From Bacillota bacterium (GTDB lineage: Bacteria > Bacillota > Clostridia > Oscillospirales > Ruminococcaceae): 38,110 nucleotides of DNA. The DNA lies in the NCBI GenBank assembly GCA_023458875.1, contig JAEWXO010000018.1:1-38110 (forward strand). The letters are read 5' to 3'. Position 1 is the stretch's first letter, and every line of letters starts with the position of its first letter. Positions 25,799 to 34,739 of the stretch are shown here, in pieces. The notes under the pieces are model-generated. The model was not told the origin of the DNA, made no database searches, and was given only the letters and a program-made list of their open reading frames with translations. A program made the position numbers and the translations under genes.

Positions 25799-26977
25799 AT
25801 GATAGTTAAACCAAAAACAAGAGGATTTATCTGCACAACAGCACATCCGACAGGATGCAAAAAAATTGTTGAAAACCAGATTGAATATGCAAAAAAGAAT
25901 TTATCAGATATAGGGTGCAAAAAAGTCCTTATAATAGGCGCATCAATGGGATACGGATTTTCGTCAAGAGTAGCAGCTGCTTATTCATGTGGTGCTTCAA
26001 CCTTAGGCGTTATTTTTGATAAACCGGGTTCGGAAACAAAAACGGGAACCGCCGGATGGTATAATACAGCGGCGTTTGAAGAAATCGCACATGCCGATAA
26101 CCTATATGCAAAAACAATAAACGGTGATGCATTTTCGGCTGAAATAAAAGCACAGACAATAGAAATGATAAAAAAAGATCTTGGAAAAGTTGATATGGTT
26201 ATTTACAGTCTTGCGGCTCCTAAAAGAACAGCAGCCGACGGTACGGTATATAGCTCTGTATTGAAAACAACAGATATTGACTATACAAACAAGACAATTG
26301 ATCTGAAGGATAATTCAATAAAAGAAGTTACTATTAATCCTGCGACTGATGAGGAAATAATGAATACCGTAAAGGTTATGGGAGGAGAGGACTGGAAAGA
26401 CTGGGTTTCTGCGCTTGCAGAGGCTGATGCAATAGAAAAAGATGCAGTCACAATAGCATTTTCATATATTGGTCCTGAGCTTACACATCCGATGTATCTC
26501 AAGGGAACAATAGGAAAAGCAAAAGAACACTTATTTAATACTTCGAAGGAAATTACTAATGAATTTTCAGGAATAAAAGCGTATATTTCAGTAAATAAAG
26601 CACTTGTTACCCAGTCAAGCTCAGCTATTCCGATAGTACCTCTTTATATTTCGATTCTTTATAAAATAATGAAAAAACAGGGGACTCATGAGGGCTGTAT
26701 TGAACAGATGGTTCGTCTGTTTACAGATAAACTCAAAAAAGATTCAGCCGTTACTGATGATCAGGGAATGATAAGACTTGATGATCTGGAAATGAATCCT
26801 GAGATACAGAATGAAGTATCGGAATTATGGAATAATATAAACAATGAAAATGTAAACGAAAGTGCTGATATTGACGGATACTGGGATGACTTCTTTTCTT
26901 TGTTCGGATTCGGATTAAAAGAAATTGATTATCAGGCAGACGTTAATCCTGTTTACAATATACCTTCAATAGAATAA
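25799..26977 (+). CDS. fabV: FabV-type trans-2-enoyl-ACP/CoA reductase (NADH)
   Basis: FabV reduces the double bond of enoyl-ACP in the last step of fatty-acid elongation; related proteins reduce crotonyl-CoA in butyrate formation. The 392-residue protein has the family start MIVKPKTRGFICTTAHPTGC, the nucleotide-binding LIIGASMGYGFSSR (~residue 43), and the FabV active-site spacing Tyr233-x8-Lys242 (MYLKGTIGKAK). The C-terminal FGFGLKEIDYQADVNP is also typical. ATG 25799 follows AAGGAGG. FabV is usually insensitive to triclosan. It may be co-transcribed with the MATE gene 20 bp downstream. Confidence 0.94.
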   Translation: MIVKPKTRGFICTTAHPTGCKKIVENQIEYAKKNLSDIGCKKVLIIGASMGYGFSSRVAAAYSCGASTLGVIFDKPGSETKTGTAGWYNTAAFEEIAHADNLYAKTINGDAFSAEIKAQTIEMIKKDLGKVDMVIYSLAAPKRTAADGTVYSSVLKTTDIDYTNKTIDLKDNSIKEVTINPATDEEIMNTVKVMGGEDWKDWVSALAEADAIEKDAVTIAFSYIGPELTHPMYLKGTIGKAKEHLFNTSKEITNEFSGIKAYISVNKALVTQSSSAIPIVPLYISILYKIMKKQGTHEGCIEQMVRLFTDKLKKDSAVTDDQGMIRLDDLEMNPEIQNEVSELWNNINNENVNESADIDGYWDDFFSLFGFGLKEIDYQADVNPVYNIPSIE

Positions 26978-26997
26978 TAAAATAGGCGGTCGATTTA

Positions 26998-28365
26998 TTG
27001 AAAATATTTTCTGAAAGCTCAAAAGGGTTTTATGCATCAGTTGTCAGCCTTGTAATTCCTATGGCACTGCAGAATCTTATAAATGTTGCAGTAAGTGCTG
27101 CAGATGTAATTATGCTTGGAAACGTAAGTGAAACTGTTCTTTCCGGTGCCTCTTTAGCGGGGCAGATTCAGTATATAATGACTCTGATATTTTTCGGAAT
27201 TACTTCAGGGGCGTGTGTTCTGACAGCTCAGTACTGGGGAAAGGGTGATACTGATGTAATAGAAAAAATTCTCGGTATAGCACTGAAATTTTCTCTTGTT
27301 ACAGCGGTGCTGTTTACTGCATTTTCAATGCTTTTTCCCGAACAGTGTGTATCTGTTTTTACAAATGAAAAGGATGTAATAGCGGAAGGAACTAAATATT
27401 TAAGAATACTTGCGGTTTCCTATATATTTATGTCACTGGCAATGATATATCTTAATATAATGAGAAGCACTGAAAGGGTAACAATATCAACAATTGTATA
27501 TCTTTCATCACTTTTGTGCAATGTAACACTGAACTAGATATTTATTTTCGGAAAATTCGGTTTTCCTGAAATGGGCATAAAAGGCGCGGCTATGGCAACA
27601 TGTATAGCAAGAATACTCGAATTTACAATAGTATTCTGGTATTCAAAAAAGAAAAACAATCCTGTTCATTTTAAAATAAAGTATATTCTCAGACATGACA
27701 AGATCCTGTTTAAGGATTTTCTGAAGTATTCATTTCCTGTTATGATAAATGAGCTTGCCTGGGGAGCAGGAACGGCAATGAATTCGCTGATAATAGGTCA
27801 TCTGGGTACGAGTGAAGCAGCAGCAAGCTCTGTTGCACAGGTGACAAGACAGCTTTCAACGGTTGTGGCGTTCGGTATATCCAATGCAGCAGCTATTATG
27901 ATTGGAAAAGTAATAGGATCAGGCGATAAAGACAAAGCAGAAGACTATGGAAAAAGATTTACGAGGCTTACGGTTTTTATCGGAATAATGTCAGGAATTC
28001 TTATAATCTCAATACGCCCTCTGATAATCAGTTCTGTAACCCTTACAGAACAGGCTGAAGATTATCTCCGGATGATGCTTCTGGTAATGAGCTATTTTGT
28101 ATGTGCCCAGGCATTTAATACAACAATGATTGTAGGAATTTTCAGAGCAGGCGGTGATACGTTGTTCGGATTAATAATGGATATATCCACTATGTGGGGA
28201 TGTTCTATTCTGTTTGGCGCGCTGGGGGCATTTGTATTCGGCTTCAGCGTTCCTGTGGTATATGTTATTCTGATGAGTGACGAGATTGTAAAGGTTCCGA
28301 TTACCTTTTTAAGATACAAAAGAAAAAAATGGCTTAAAAGCGTAACAAGAGAAAATATGCTGTAG
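26998..28365 (+). pseudogene. MATE-family efflux transporter interrupted by an in-frame TAG
   Basis: Two in-frame pieces of 179 and about 275 codons together make one MATE transporter of normal length (about 455 residues, 12 predicted helices), which exports drugs or metabolites against sodium or protons. The N-terminal half runs from TTG 26998 (ribosome site GGCGG) through VSLVIPMALQNLINVAVSAAD to CNVTLN. TAG at 27535-27537 stands where a sense codon, perhaps Tyr or Trp, is expected, and the frame continues without shift as IFIFGKFGFPEMGIKGAAMAT to the natural end. No other damage is seen, so a single substitution is the simplest cause. A second start at ATG 27571 has no ribosome binding site. 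Sequencing error or amber readthrough are alternatives. Confidence 0.85.
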
Positions 28366-28384
28366 AAAACAGCCCTAGAAAACG

Positions 28385-28437
28385 AAAAGGTGCTTTCAAA
28401 TGATCTGAGAGTACCTTTTGTGTTATAAAAAATTTTT
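28385..28437 (+). terminator. Terminator after the MATE gene
   Basis: AAAAGGTGCTTTC pairs with GAGAGTACCTTTT (with G-U pairs and one mismatch) around a short loop, with AATTTTTTT downstream (28431-28439). It likely ends the fabV-MATE transcript. Confidence 0.65.
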
Positions 28438-28521
28438 TTGTAAGGATATAATTATTAAACAAAGGTCAGGGGTTATTCTTTTATTTAAAGATAAGTTGAA
28501 AAAAACAGAGGATATTTACAT

Positions 28522-28977
28522 ATGAATTCTTTTATGAAAAAAGCTGTTGATGAGGCAAGGGCAGGAATTACTGCCGGTGACGGAGGACCGTTCGGATGTG
28601 TTATCGTAAAAGACGGAAAAATTATCGGAAGAGGCCATAATCAGGTCATAAAGAAAAAAGACCCGACATTGCATGGCGAAATAGTGGCAATAAAAAACGC
28701 GTGCAAGGCCATAGATTCGTTTGATCTTTCAGGCTGTGAGCTATACACTACGGGGGAACCGTGTCCTATGTGTATGAGCGCCATACTATGGGCAAATATT
28801 CCAAAGGTATATTACGGATGCAGTATAGATGATACTGAAAAAATAGGCTTCAGGGATAAGGTGTTTTACGGTATAGTAAGTATCAACGCCGGAAATATTC
28901 TGAATCAGCTTGACCGTGATGAGTGCCTTGAATTATACAATGAATATGAAAAAATCCCTGATAAAACCGGGTATTAA
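28522..28977 (+). CDS. Nucleoside/guanine deaminase (cytidine-deaminase fold)
   Basis: The 151-residue protein has the zinc site of the CDA superfamily: HGE (His and the proton-shuttling Glu, in PTLHGEIVAIKNAC) and PCPMCM with the two Cys ligands. GPFGCVIVKDGKIIGRGHNQV before it, and the GCSIDDTEKIGFRDKVFYGI segment after it, fit GuaD-like guanine deaminases better than TadA. It would convert guanine to xanthine plus ammonia in purine salvage; the exact substrate is not certain. ATG 28522 follows AGAGGA at nine bases. It is a single gene, transcribed towards sigK. Confidence 0.85.
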   Translation: MNSFMKKAVDEARAGITAGDGGPFGCVIVKDGKIIGRGHNQVIKKKDPTLHGEIVAIKNACKAIDSFDLSGCELYTTGEPCPMCMSAILWANIPKVYYGCSIDDTEKIGFRDKVFYGIVSINAGNILNQLDRDECLELYNEYEKIPDKTGY

Positions 28978-29103
28978 TCCTGAAAAAATGAGACTTAAGA
29001 TAATTTAAGCCTCCTCTTATGCTGTTATTGTTTTTTCTATGTACTACATTTTCCCTTAAAAACATATTAATTGTTAAAGTATAAAAATAAAAGGGTGATT
29101 GTT

Positions 29104-29790
29104 ATGCTTAACGAATTAATACTGACAGCAGTAAGAAATCTTCTTTTCTTTGCTCTTCATGTTGACAACACAGGAATATTTCCGAAGCCACTGTCAAAAG
29201 CTGACGAAGAAAAATGTTTTTATCTTATGAAGGAAAAAAATGATCATTCGGCAAAAAACCGCCTCATAGAGCATAACCTTCGTCTGGTTGCACATATAAT
29301 AAAAAAATATTATTCAAAGTCAAAAGAACAGGAGGAGCTTATATCAATAGGTACTGTGGGACTTATCAAGGCCGTATCTACGTTTGACTGTGACAAGGGA
29401 AGCCGTTTTGCAACATATGCGAGCAGATGTATTGAAAATGAAATTTTAATGCACTTCCGTTCACAGAAAAAATCAGCATGTGACATATACATTGATATGC
29501 CTATTGATACTGATAAGGATGGAAACCAGCTGACTTTAATGGATATTATTGCTGATGATTGTTCGATTACCGATGAGGTAGAATTAATGATAAATTCAAG
29601 ACAGTTATATCAGAATATAGGTAAATGTCTTGACGAAAGAGAACTTCAGATTATCTCTATGAGATATGGATTGTTCGGGTATTTTTCTTTAACTCAAAGG
29701 GATGTAGCTGATAAGCTTGGAATATCAAGAAGCTATGTTTCAAGAATAGAGAAAAAAGCTTTGGAAAAATTAAGGAAATGTATGGAGTGA
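29104..29790 (+). CDS. sigK: Sporulation sigma factor SigK
   Basis: SigK directs late mother-cell transcription during spore formation. The 228-residue protein starts with a hydrophobic stretch (LILTAVRNLLFFALHVDNTG) followed by FPKPLSKADEEKCFYLM, the typical SigK junction of pro-sequence and mature protein. Region 2 (LIEHNLRLVAHIIKKYY, then ELISIGTVGLIKAV) and region 4 (YFSLTQRDVADKLGISRSYVSRIEKKAL) follow. ATG 29104 has AAAGGGTGA upstream. An in-frame ATG at 29071 lacks a binding site. The gene is whole, with no skin-type element, so removal by recombination is not needed here. The pro-sequence implies cleavage by a SpoIVFB-like protease. Confidence 0.9.
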   Translation: MLNELILTAVRNLLFFALHVDNTGIFPKPLSKADEEKCFYLMKEKNDHSAKNRLIEHNLRLVAHIIKKYYSKSKEQEELISIGTVGLIKAVSTFDCDKGSRFATYASRCIENEILMHFRSQKKSACDIYIDMPIDTDKDGNQLTLMDIIADDCSITDEVELMINSRQLYQNIGKCLDERELQIISMRYGLFGYFSLTQRDVADKLGISRSYVSRIEKKALEKLRKCME

Positions 29791-29861
29791 TGGTTTATTA
29801 TCATAAATCATAAATTATTGCTTTGGGGTAAAAATTGTTAAAATAAATTTGTAAAAAGTAC

Positions 29862-29890
29862 TTGAAATTGTATTCATAGTATGATATAAT
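29862..29890 (+). promoter_or_regulatory. Promoter of rpsB-tsf
   Basis: TTGAAA (29862-29867), a 17-bp spacer and TATAAT (29885-29890) give a predicted transcription start near 29897, leaving a 110-nt leader before rpsB. Confidence 0.8.
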
Positions 29891-29896
29891 ATTAAG

Positions 29897-30006
29897 GCAA
29901 TTCACACGTTGGTGATTTTACAGATTGGTGCCTTGTAAAAAAGGTTATCTGTAAGCAAAGACCAGCGGAGGGGATAATAAAAACCAAAAACAGGAGGAAC
30001 TACACA
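29897..30006 (+). promoter_or_regulatory. Structured 5' leader of rpsB
   Basis: TTACAGAT (29918-29925) pairs perfectly with ATCTGTAA (29947-29954), enclosing a smaller CCTT/AAGG stem. Two purine-rich stretches follow (GCGGAGGGG and the ribosome site CAGGAGG). The layout suits a ribosomal protein S2 autoregulatory leader; such leaders are known in other groups, and no protein-binding site can be proved here. Confidence 0.5.
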
Positions 30007-30747
30007 ATGGCAGTAGTATCAATGAAACAGCTTCTTGAAGCTGGTGTACACTTCGGACATCAGACAAGAAGATGGAACCCAAAAATGGCACCTTATATTT
30101 TTACAGAGAGAAATGGTATTTATATCATTGACCTTCAGAAGACTGTAAAGAAGCTTGAAGAAGCATATATGTTTGTTCGTGACATATCTGCACAGGGCGA
30201 AACAGTATTATTTGTAGGAACAAAGAAGCAGGCTGGAGATTCCGTTAAGGAAGAAGCAGTTCGTGCAGGTGCACACTACGTTAATGCACGTTGGCTCGGT
30301 GGTATGATGACAAACTTTGAAACTATCAAGAACAGAATCAAGCGTCTTGAACAGTTAAGAGTTATGGAAGAAGACGGAACATTTTCTCTTCTGCCTAAGA
30401 AGGAAGTAAGCAAGCTTACTCTTGAAATTGAAAAGCTTGAAAAATTCCTCGGCGGTATCAAAACTATGAAGAAGCTCCCAGGCGCATTATTTATAGTTGA
30501 CCCTAGAAAAGAAAAGATTGCAGTTGCAGAAGCTAAGAAATTAAATATTCCTATAGTTGCAATAGTAGATACAAACTGTGATCCTGATGAAGTAGACTAT
30601 GTTATTCCTGGTAACGATGATGCTATCAGAGCTGTTAAGCTTATTGCAGGTGCAATGGCTAGCGCTATAATTGAAGGCAGACAGGGTGAGCAGGAAGCTC
30701 CTGCAGAAGCTGAAAAAGCTGAAGAAACCGAAGAAGCTGCAGAATAA
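30007..30747 (+). CDS. rpsB: 30S ribosomal protein S2
   Basis: S2 binds the small subunit near the cleft between head and body and is needed to recruit S1-type factors. The 246-residue protein has the usual MKQLLEAGVHFGHQTRRWNPKM start, FVGTKKQAGDSV, HYVNARWLGGMMTNFETI and PGALFIVDPRKE, with an Ala/Glu-rich tail (GEQEAPAEAEKAEETEEAAE). ATG 30007 follows CAGGAGG. It is followed by tsf, the common bacterial order, though an internal terminator-like hairpin separates them. Confidence 0.98.
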   Translation: MAVVSMKQLLEAGVHFGHQTRRWNPKMAPYIFTERNGIYIIDLQKTVKKLEEAYMFVRDISAQGETVLFVGTKKQAGDSVKEEAVRAGAHYVNARWLGGMMTNFETIKNRIKRLEQLRVMEEDGTFSLLPKKEVSKLTLEIEKLEKFLGGIKTMKKLPGALFIVDPRKEKIAVAEAKKLNIPIVAIVDTNCDPDEVDYVIPGNDDAIRAVKLIAGAMASAIIEGRQGEQEAPAEAEKAEETEEAAE

Positions 30748-30765
30748 TAATATATAAATATTATA

Positions 30766-30815
30766 GCAGATGCAGTTAAAATTTTTAAATATTTATTTCT
30801 GCATCTGCATTTTTA
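30766..30815 (+). terminator. Terminator-like hairpin between rpsB and tsf
   Basis: GCAGATGCAG pairs with CTGCATCTGC across a 23-nt AT-rich loop, followed by ATTTTTATATTT. The long loop suggests partial termination, lowering tsf relative to rpsB, or a processing site. Confidence 0.65.
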
Positions 30816-30873
30816 TATTTGAATTTTATTTTTATAAGGATATTAAATATCCTCTGGAAAGGAAGAATATATA

Positions 30874-31800
30874 ATGGCAGGTATTACCGCTAAGGACGTT
30901 GCTGCTCTTCGTGAGAGAACAGGCGTTGGTATAATGGATTGTAAGAAAGCATTAGTTGAGACAGATGGCGATATGGAGAAAGCAATAGTTATTCTTCGCG
31001 AAAAGGGTCTCGCTACACAGGCTAAAAAAGCAGGAAGAATCGCTTCTGAAGGTATTGTAACAGCAGTTGTCGATGAGGCTAAGAAAGTTGGCGTTGTTCT
31101 TGAGGTAAACTCAGAAACTGACTTCGTTGCTAAAAATCAGGAATTTAAAGCATTTGTTGATTCAGTAGCTGCTACTATTATCAATGAAAACCCAGCTGAT
31201 GTTGAAGCACTTAATGCAACAAAAATGACAGGTTCAGATATGACTGTTGCTGAAGCTCTTCAGGAACTTTTCCTTAAAATTCGTGAAAACATGCAGATTC
31301 GTCGTTTCATAAGAATGGAAGGCGTTCTTGTTTCATATGTTCACGGTGATGGACAGTTCGGCGTTATGGTAAAGATGGATACCGACATTGATGCATCAAA
31401 TGAAAAGCTTATTGCATGCGGTAAGGATATATGTCTCCAGATTACTTCAATGAATCCTGGATATCTCAATAAAGAATCAGTACCTGCTGATGTTCTCGAA
31501 AGCGAAAGAACAATTATGCTTGCTCAGATGTCTGAGGATCCTAAGATGTCTAACAAACCAGAACAGGTTAAGAACAAGATTGTTGACGGTAAGATAACTA
31601 AGTACTATACAGAAAACTGCCTGCTTGAGCAGGAATTCGTAAAGGACGGAGACCTTACAGTTGCTAAGTATGTTGAAAAGGTAGCCAAGGAACTTGGCGG
31701 CAAGATTTCAGTAGTTGATTTCGTTCGTTACGAAAGAGGCGAAGGAATCGAGAAGAAAGTTGATAACTTTGCAGATGAAGTTGCAAGCATGATAAAGTAA
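30874..31800 (+). CDS. tsf: Elongation factor Ts
   Basis: EF-Ts exchanges GDP for GTP on EF-Tu. The 308-residue protein shows the UBA-like N-terminal domain (AALRERTGVGIMDCKKALVE), the EF-Tu-contacting TDFVAKN motif (near residue 80), and the core and C-terminal domains in normal order and length. ATG 30874 follows GGAAAGGAAG. It is co-transcribed with rpsB by readthrough of the hairpin between them, and ends at a strong bidirectional terminator. Confidence 0.98.
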   Translation: MAGITAKDVAALRERTGVGIMDCKKALVETDGDMEKAIVILREKGLATQAKKAGRIASEGIVTAVVDEAKKVGVVLEVNSETDFVAKNQEFKAFVDSVAATIINENPADVEALNATKMTGSDMTVAEALQELFLKIRENMQIRRFIRMEGVLVSYVHGDGQFGVMVKMDTDIDASNEKLIACGKDICLQITSMNPGYLNKESVPADVLESERTIMLAQMSEDPKMSNKPEQVKNKIVDGKITKYYTENCLLEQEFVKDGDLTVAKYVEKVAKELGGKISVVDFVRYERGEGIEKKVDNFADEVASMIK

Positions 31801-31844
31801 TTTATTGTTGTAAAAATTAATTCTGTTATGATATGAACGTATAT

Positions 31845-31899
31845 AACCCCCTTAGAGTAGAAACATATTTTTTTGTTTCACACTAAGGGGGTTATTTTA
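31845..31899. terminator. Bidirectional terminator between tsf and trmB
   Basis: AACCCCCTTAG pairs with CTAAGGGGGTT, with an inner GTAGAAACA/TGTTTCAC stem and T-rich flanks. It ends tsf on the plus strand and trmB on the minus strand, overlapping the trmB stop codon region. Confidence 0.88.
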
Positions 31900-32559
31900 T
31901 TTTTGGTTTACAGCAATAAGAAATTTTATTTTGATGCCCATATCTGAAAACATTTTTTCATGCTCGGTTTCTACATTTTCCTCAAAGTCGCTGTTATGAA
32001 GATCATATGTTATATATTTTATATCATAATCAGTCTGTGCAAAATATTCAAGAGATTCTTCAAATAATTCGTCATCATCCGTTTTAAACCATATCTCACC
32101 TTTGTTGCGGAGAAAACTTTTATATTTTATAAGCTTTTTAAAATATGTAAGTCTTCTTTTTTTATGCTTGCTTCTCGGCCATGGGTTACAAAAATTAATA
32201 TAGATTCTGTCAATCACATCATCCTGATTAAAAACCTCTTCAATTGTCTCTATATTATGAACCAGAAGCTTTATATTGTCGACACTGTCAATCTCTTTTT
32301 CTTTAAATACAGCAGATATTTTTCTGCGTGTATATGCCATCATTTCACTTTTAATATCAATAGCAATAAAATTTATATCCTGTCTAACGGATGCTAACTG
32401 AGAAATGAAACCGCCCTTTCCACACCCCAGCTCCAGATATAGCGGCTGTTTTTTTATAAAGCTTTCGTTCCACTTTCCAATTAACTCTGATGAATCCTTA
32501 ATACAAAATTCACACATGTCTAGCTCAGGTCTTGCCCATGGTTTTTTTCTGATTCTCAA
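31897..32559 (-). CDS. trmB: tRNA (guanine-N7-)-methyltransferase
   Basis: TrmB makes m7G46 in the variable loop of tRNAs using S-adenosylmethionine. The protein has LELGCGKGGFISQLA (SAM-binding glycine-rich loop), FIAIDIKSEMM, and INFCNPWPRSKHKKRRL with the conserved PWPKxRH-like catalytic motif. I start it at TTG 32559 (reading LRIRKKPWARPEL), because GAAAGG lies nine bases upstream and family members begin at this point. An ATG at 32583 would add eight residues but has no binding site. It stands alone, convergent with tsf. Confidence 0.93.
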   Translation of the reverse strand: MRIRKKPWARPELDMCEFCIKDSSELIGKWNESFIKKQPLYLELGCGKGGFISQLASVRQDINFIAIDIKSEMMAYTRRKISAVFKEKEIDSVDNIKLLVHNIETIEEVFNQDDVIDRIYINFCNPWPRSKHKKRRLTYFKKLIKYKSFLRNKGEIWFKTDDDELFEESLEYFAQTDYDIKYITYDLHNSDFEENVETEHEKMFSDMGIKIKFLIAVNQK

Positions 32560-32743
32560 AAATACCAAGCCTTTCTCAATCATTTTTATTTTTTGCGGAA
32601 TACTGTGGTATAATATTGTTAAACCATAATATTATAAATATAATAATAGAATTAAATATTTTAAAAATATTTTGTATAAGTAATGCCTTTATATTTTCCG
32701 CTTATACATTATATCATATTTTTCTCGATAAATCATCTTTTTA

Positions 32744-32772
32744 TTGACTCTTTTTTTTTTCTAAAGTATAAT
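32744..32772 (+). promoter_or_regulatory. Promoter of the CmpB-like / esterase operon
   Basis: TTGACT (32744-32749), a 17-bp spacer and TATAAT (32767-32772) lie about 65 bp before the ATG at 32838. The spacer is nearly all T, which implies a bent DNA segment. Confidence 0.75.
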
Positions 32773-32837
32773 AAGAATATATGATTTTTATAATTCAGCG
32801 TTTTATTTAATAAATATAGGGGGAACAAGATATTATT

Positions 32838-33680
32838 ATGCAAAAAATATATATTAGTCTTTTAGGAAATACTCTGTTTGAGTCGTTTTTTTATTTCTGC
32901 TGGTGGTCGCTTTTTGGTTGGTTTCTTGAGGTTGTGGTAAGAACACTTGAAACAGGTGGATTTGAAAACAGGGGGTTTTTAAACGGACCCTTCTGCCCGA
33001 TATATGGCTTTGGAGTTATGATTATTACAACTCTTCTTGATCCTATAAAACATAACTTTGTCATTTTATATTTTACTTCAATGATAATATGCTCAATCGT
33101 TGAGTTATCAGTCGGGTTGCTTATGGAAAAGCTTTTTCATGCCAAATGGTGGGACTATTCAAAAGAAAAATTTAATTATCGGGGCTTTATATGCCTTAGA
33201 ATATCGCTTTTATGGGGTGTAGGATCTGTTATGGTTATCCGTATTGTTCAGCCTCTCATAGCAAAAGCGGTCGGTTACATACCACATATGTTTGGAAATA
33301 TTCTTGCATATTTTATTATTATTGTTATAATTATTGATCTTGCCGCTACTCTTGCAGATATAAGAAACTTTAACAAAAAGCTTAAGCAGGTCGATTATAT
33401 TGCATCATTGCTGCATGATAAGTCAATAGCTATCGGAGAAAATATATCAGAAGAGGTGCTCAGTCTTAACGCAAAATATGAAAAATTATCCGATCAGATA
33501 AAAAGCTCCCGTATTGTCAGGGCATTTCCTAATATGACACCTGTATTATATAACCATACATTTAAAATGATAAAAGATAAAATCAACAAGTCTGACGACT
33601 ACGATATAAAATATGAAAATATAAAACTGATTATCGAAAATGAAAAGGAGAATAAAAAAGATGAAGATAAAGTTTTATGA
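32838..33680 (+). CDS. CmpB-type putative ABC-transporter permease (PF06541 family)
   Basis: The 280-residue membrane protein has about five helices in its first 175 residues, and the family signature WWSLFGWFLEVVVR, FENRGFLNGPFCPIYGFG and a conserved Trp/Phe-rich W-D-Y-S segment (KWWDYSKEKFNYRGFICL). A charged cytoplasmic tail (~185-280) follows. The family is labelled a putative ABC permease, but no ATPase gene is near, and the transported substrate, if any, is unknown. ATG 32838 is preceded by GGGGGAAC. It overlaps the following esterase gene by 20 bp, so the two are translated together. Confidence 0.8.
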   Translation: MQKIYISLLGNTLFESFFYFCWWSLFGWFLEVVVRTLETGGFENRGFLNGPFCPIYGFGVMIITTLLDPIKHNFVILYFTSMIICSIVELSVGLLMEKLFHAKWWDYSKEKFNYRGFICLRISLLWGVGSVMVIRIVQPLIAKAVGYIPHMFGNILAYFIIIVIIIDLAATLADIRNFNKKLKQVDYIASLLHDKSIAIGENISEEVLSLNAKYEKLSDQIKSSRIVRAFPNMTPVLYNHTFKMIKDKINKSDDYDIKYENIKLIIENEKENKKDEDKVL

Positions 33681-34491
33681 TATTAAACTTCCTTATGAAA
33701 AAATAGGCGTCAATTATATTCAGTCTGTCAGTCTCGTTTCTTATACGTTAGATATTTCATGTGAAATAGGAAGAAAAAACAGACCTGCGGTTATAATCTG
33801 TCCTGGTGGCGGATATGAATTTGTTTCTGAAAGAGAGGCTGAACCTGTTGCTCTGAGATTTGCAGCAGCAGGCATACATGCGTTTGTTCTGAACTATAGT
33901 GTTGTACAGAAACCATTTCCTACAGCTCTTCTGGAGCTTGCTCAGGCTACGGCATTTATACGTGAAAATGCTGAATCATGGGATATAGATCCTAAAAAAA
34001 TATCTGTATGTGGGTTTTCAGCTGGTGGACATCTGGCTGCAAGTCTTGGAATACACTGGGATAAAAGCTTTATCCGTGACACGCTTGAATTAAAAGATGA
34101 ACATAAACCGAATTCAATGATACTTTCGTATCCTGTAATCACAAGCGGAGAGTACAAGCATGAAGGCTCGATACAAAATATTGTGGGATTACAGCCAAAT
34201 CCAGCTCAGCTTGACCTTGTATCACTTGAAAAGCATGTAAGCAGTAACACGCCACGGACATTTATATGGCATTGTGCTGATGACGATGTAGTTCCTGTTG
34301 AAAATACCATATTATTTATTAAGGCACTAAGTAAAAATAAAATAAGCTTTGAATGTTCGATTTATCCTCATGGTGGACACGGAATTTCATTATGTGATGA
34401 TACAACTTCATCAAAACCGTCCGAATACAACGAAAAATGTTCACAGTGGTTTGATAACGCCGTCAAATGGCTTAAATATCCGGATAAATAA
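33661..34491 (+). CDS. Alpha/beta hydrolase (esterase, acetyl-esterase-like)
   Basis: The 276-residue protein has an alpha/beta hydrolase fold with the nucleophile elbow GFSAGGH, the oxyanion-region ICPGGGYEFVSEREAEP at the N-terminus, and the remaining triad in ADDDVVP (Asp) and HGGHGI (His). The PGGGY start followed by an RxAAAGIHAFVLNY strand is common in carbohydrate acetyl-esterase-like enzymes of gut Firmicutes (Axe/BD-FAE group). There is no signal peptide, so it would act in the cytosol on imported sugars or other esters. ATG 33661 with AAAGGAG eleven bases upstream is used; the in-frame ATG at 33640 would include that site. Confidence 0.86.
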   Translation: MKIKFYDIKLPYEKIGVNYIQSVSLVSYTLDISCEIGRKNRPAVIICPGGGYEFVSEREAEPVALRFAAAGIHAFVLNYSVVQKPFPTALLELAQATAFIRENAESWDIDPKKISVCGFSAGGHLAASLGIHWDKSFIRDTLELKDEHKPNSMILSYPVITSGEYKHEGSIQNIVGLQPNPAQLDLVSLEKHVSSNTPRTFIWHCADDDVVPVENTILFIKALSKNKISFECSIYPHGGHGISLCDDTTSSKPSEYNEKCSQWFDNAVKWLKYPDK

Positions 34492-34492
34492 C

Positions 34493-34590
34493 CGATGGTC
34501 AAAGGTGCGACCGCAAAGTTCTGTCGAATCATGCGAATCTAAACCCCCTGCCTGAGCATTATAACCCTATATGGTTACTATTCGGCCAGA
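34493..34590 (+). repeat. Dispersed two-hairpin repeat, copy F
   Basis: Copy F begins one base after the esterase stop codon. It keeps GCGACCGCAAAG and the TCGAATCATGCGAATCTA segment with damaged stems, then GCATTATAACCCTATATGG (close to copy D read on minus) and GGTTACTATTCGGCC (the terminus, here in the other orientation). It thus looks rearranged or composed of two partial copies. Confidence 0.65.
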
Positions 34591-34626
34591 CCAAAAACAC
34601 GCCATTATCCTTAAACTTTAATTATT

Positions 34627-34668
34627 AAAAAAGATTACCGCATTATTTTTAATGTGGTAATCTTTTCT
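34627..34668 (+). terminator. Terminator upstream of sigG
   Basis: AAAGATTACCGCATT pairs with AATGTGGTAATCTTT around a short AT loop and is followed by TCTTTT. It ends the CmpB-like / esterase transcript, so sigG must have its own promoter in the ~70 bp that follow. I could not assign that promoter to a particular sigma factor. Confidence 0.85.
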
Positions 34669-34739
34669 TTTGCCCTGATTTGTATTTTTATTAATCATAT
34701 GCCAATACTTATTATAACCACAAAGAAAGGCGAGAAGTT

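Noticed and set aside
27571..28365. C-terminal MATE piece as an independent gene from ATG 27571
   Set aside because: No ribosome binding site precedes this ATG, and the frame runs unbroken from the TAG with conserved MATE residues before the ATG.
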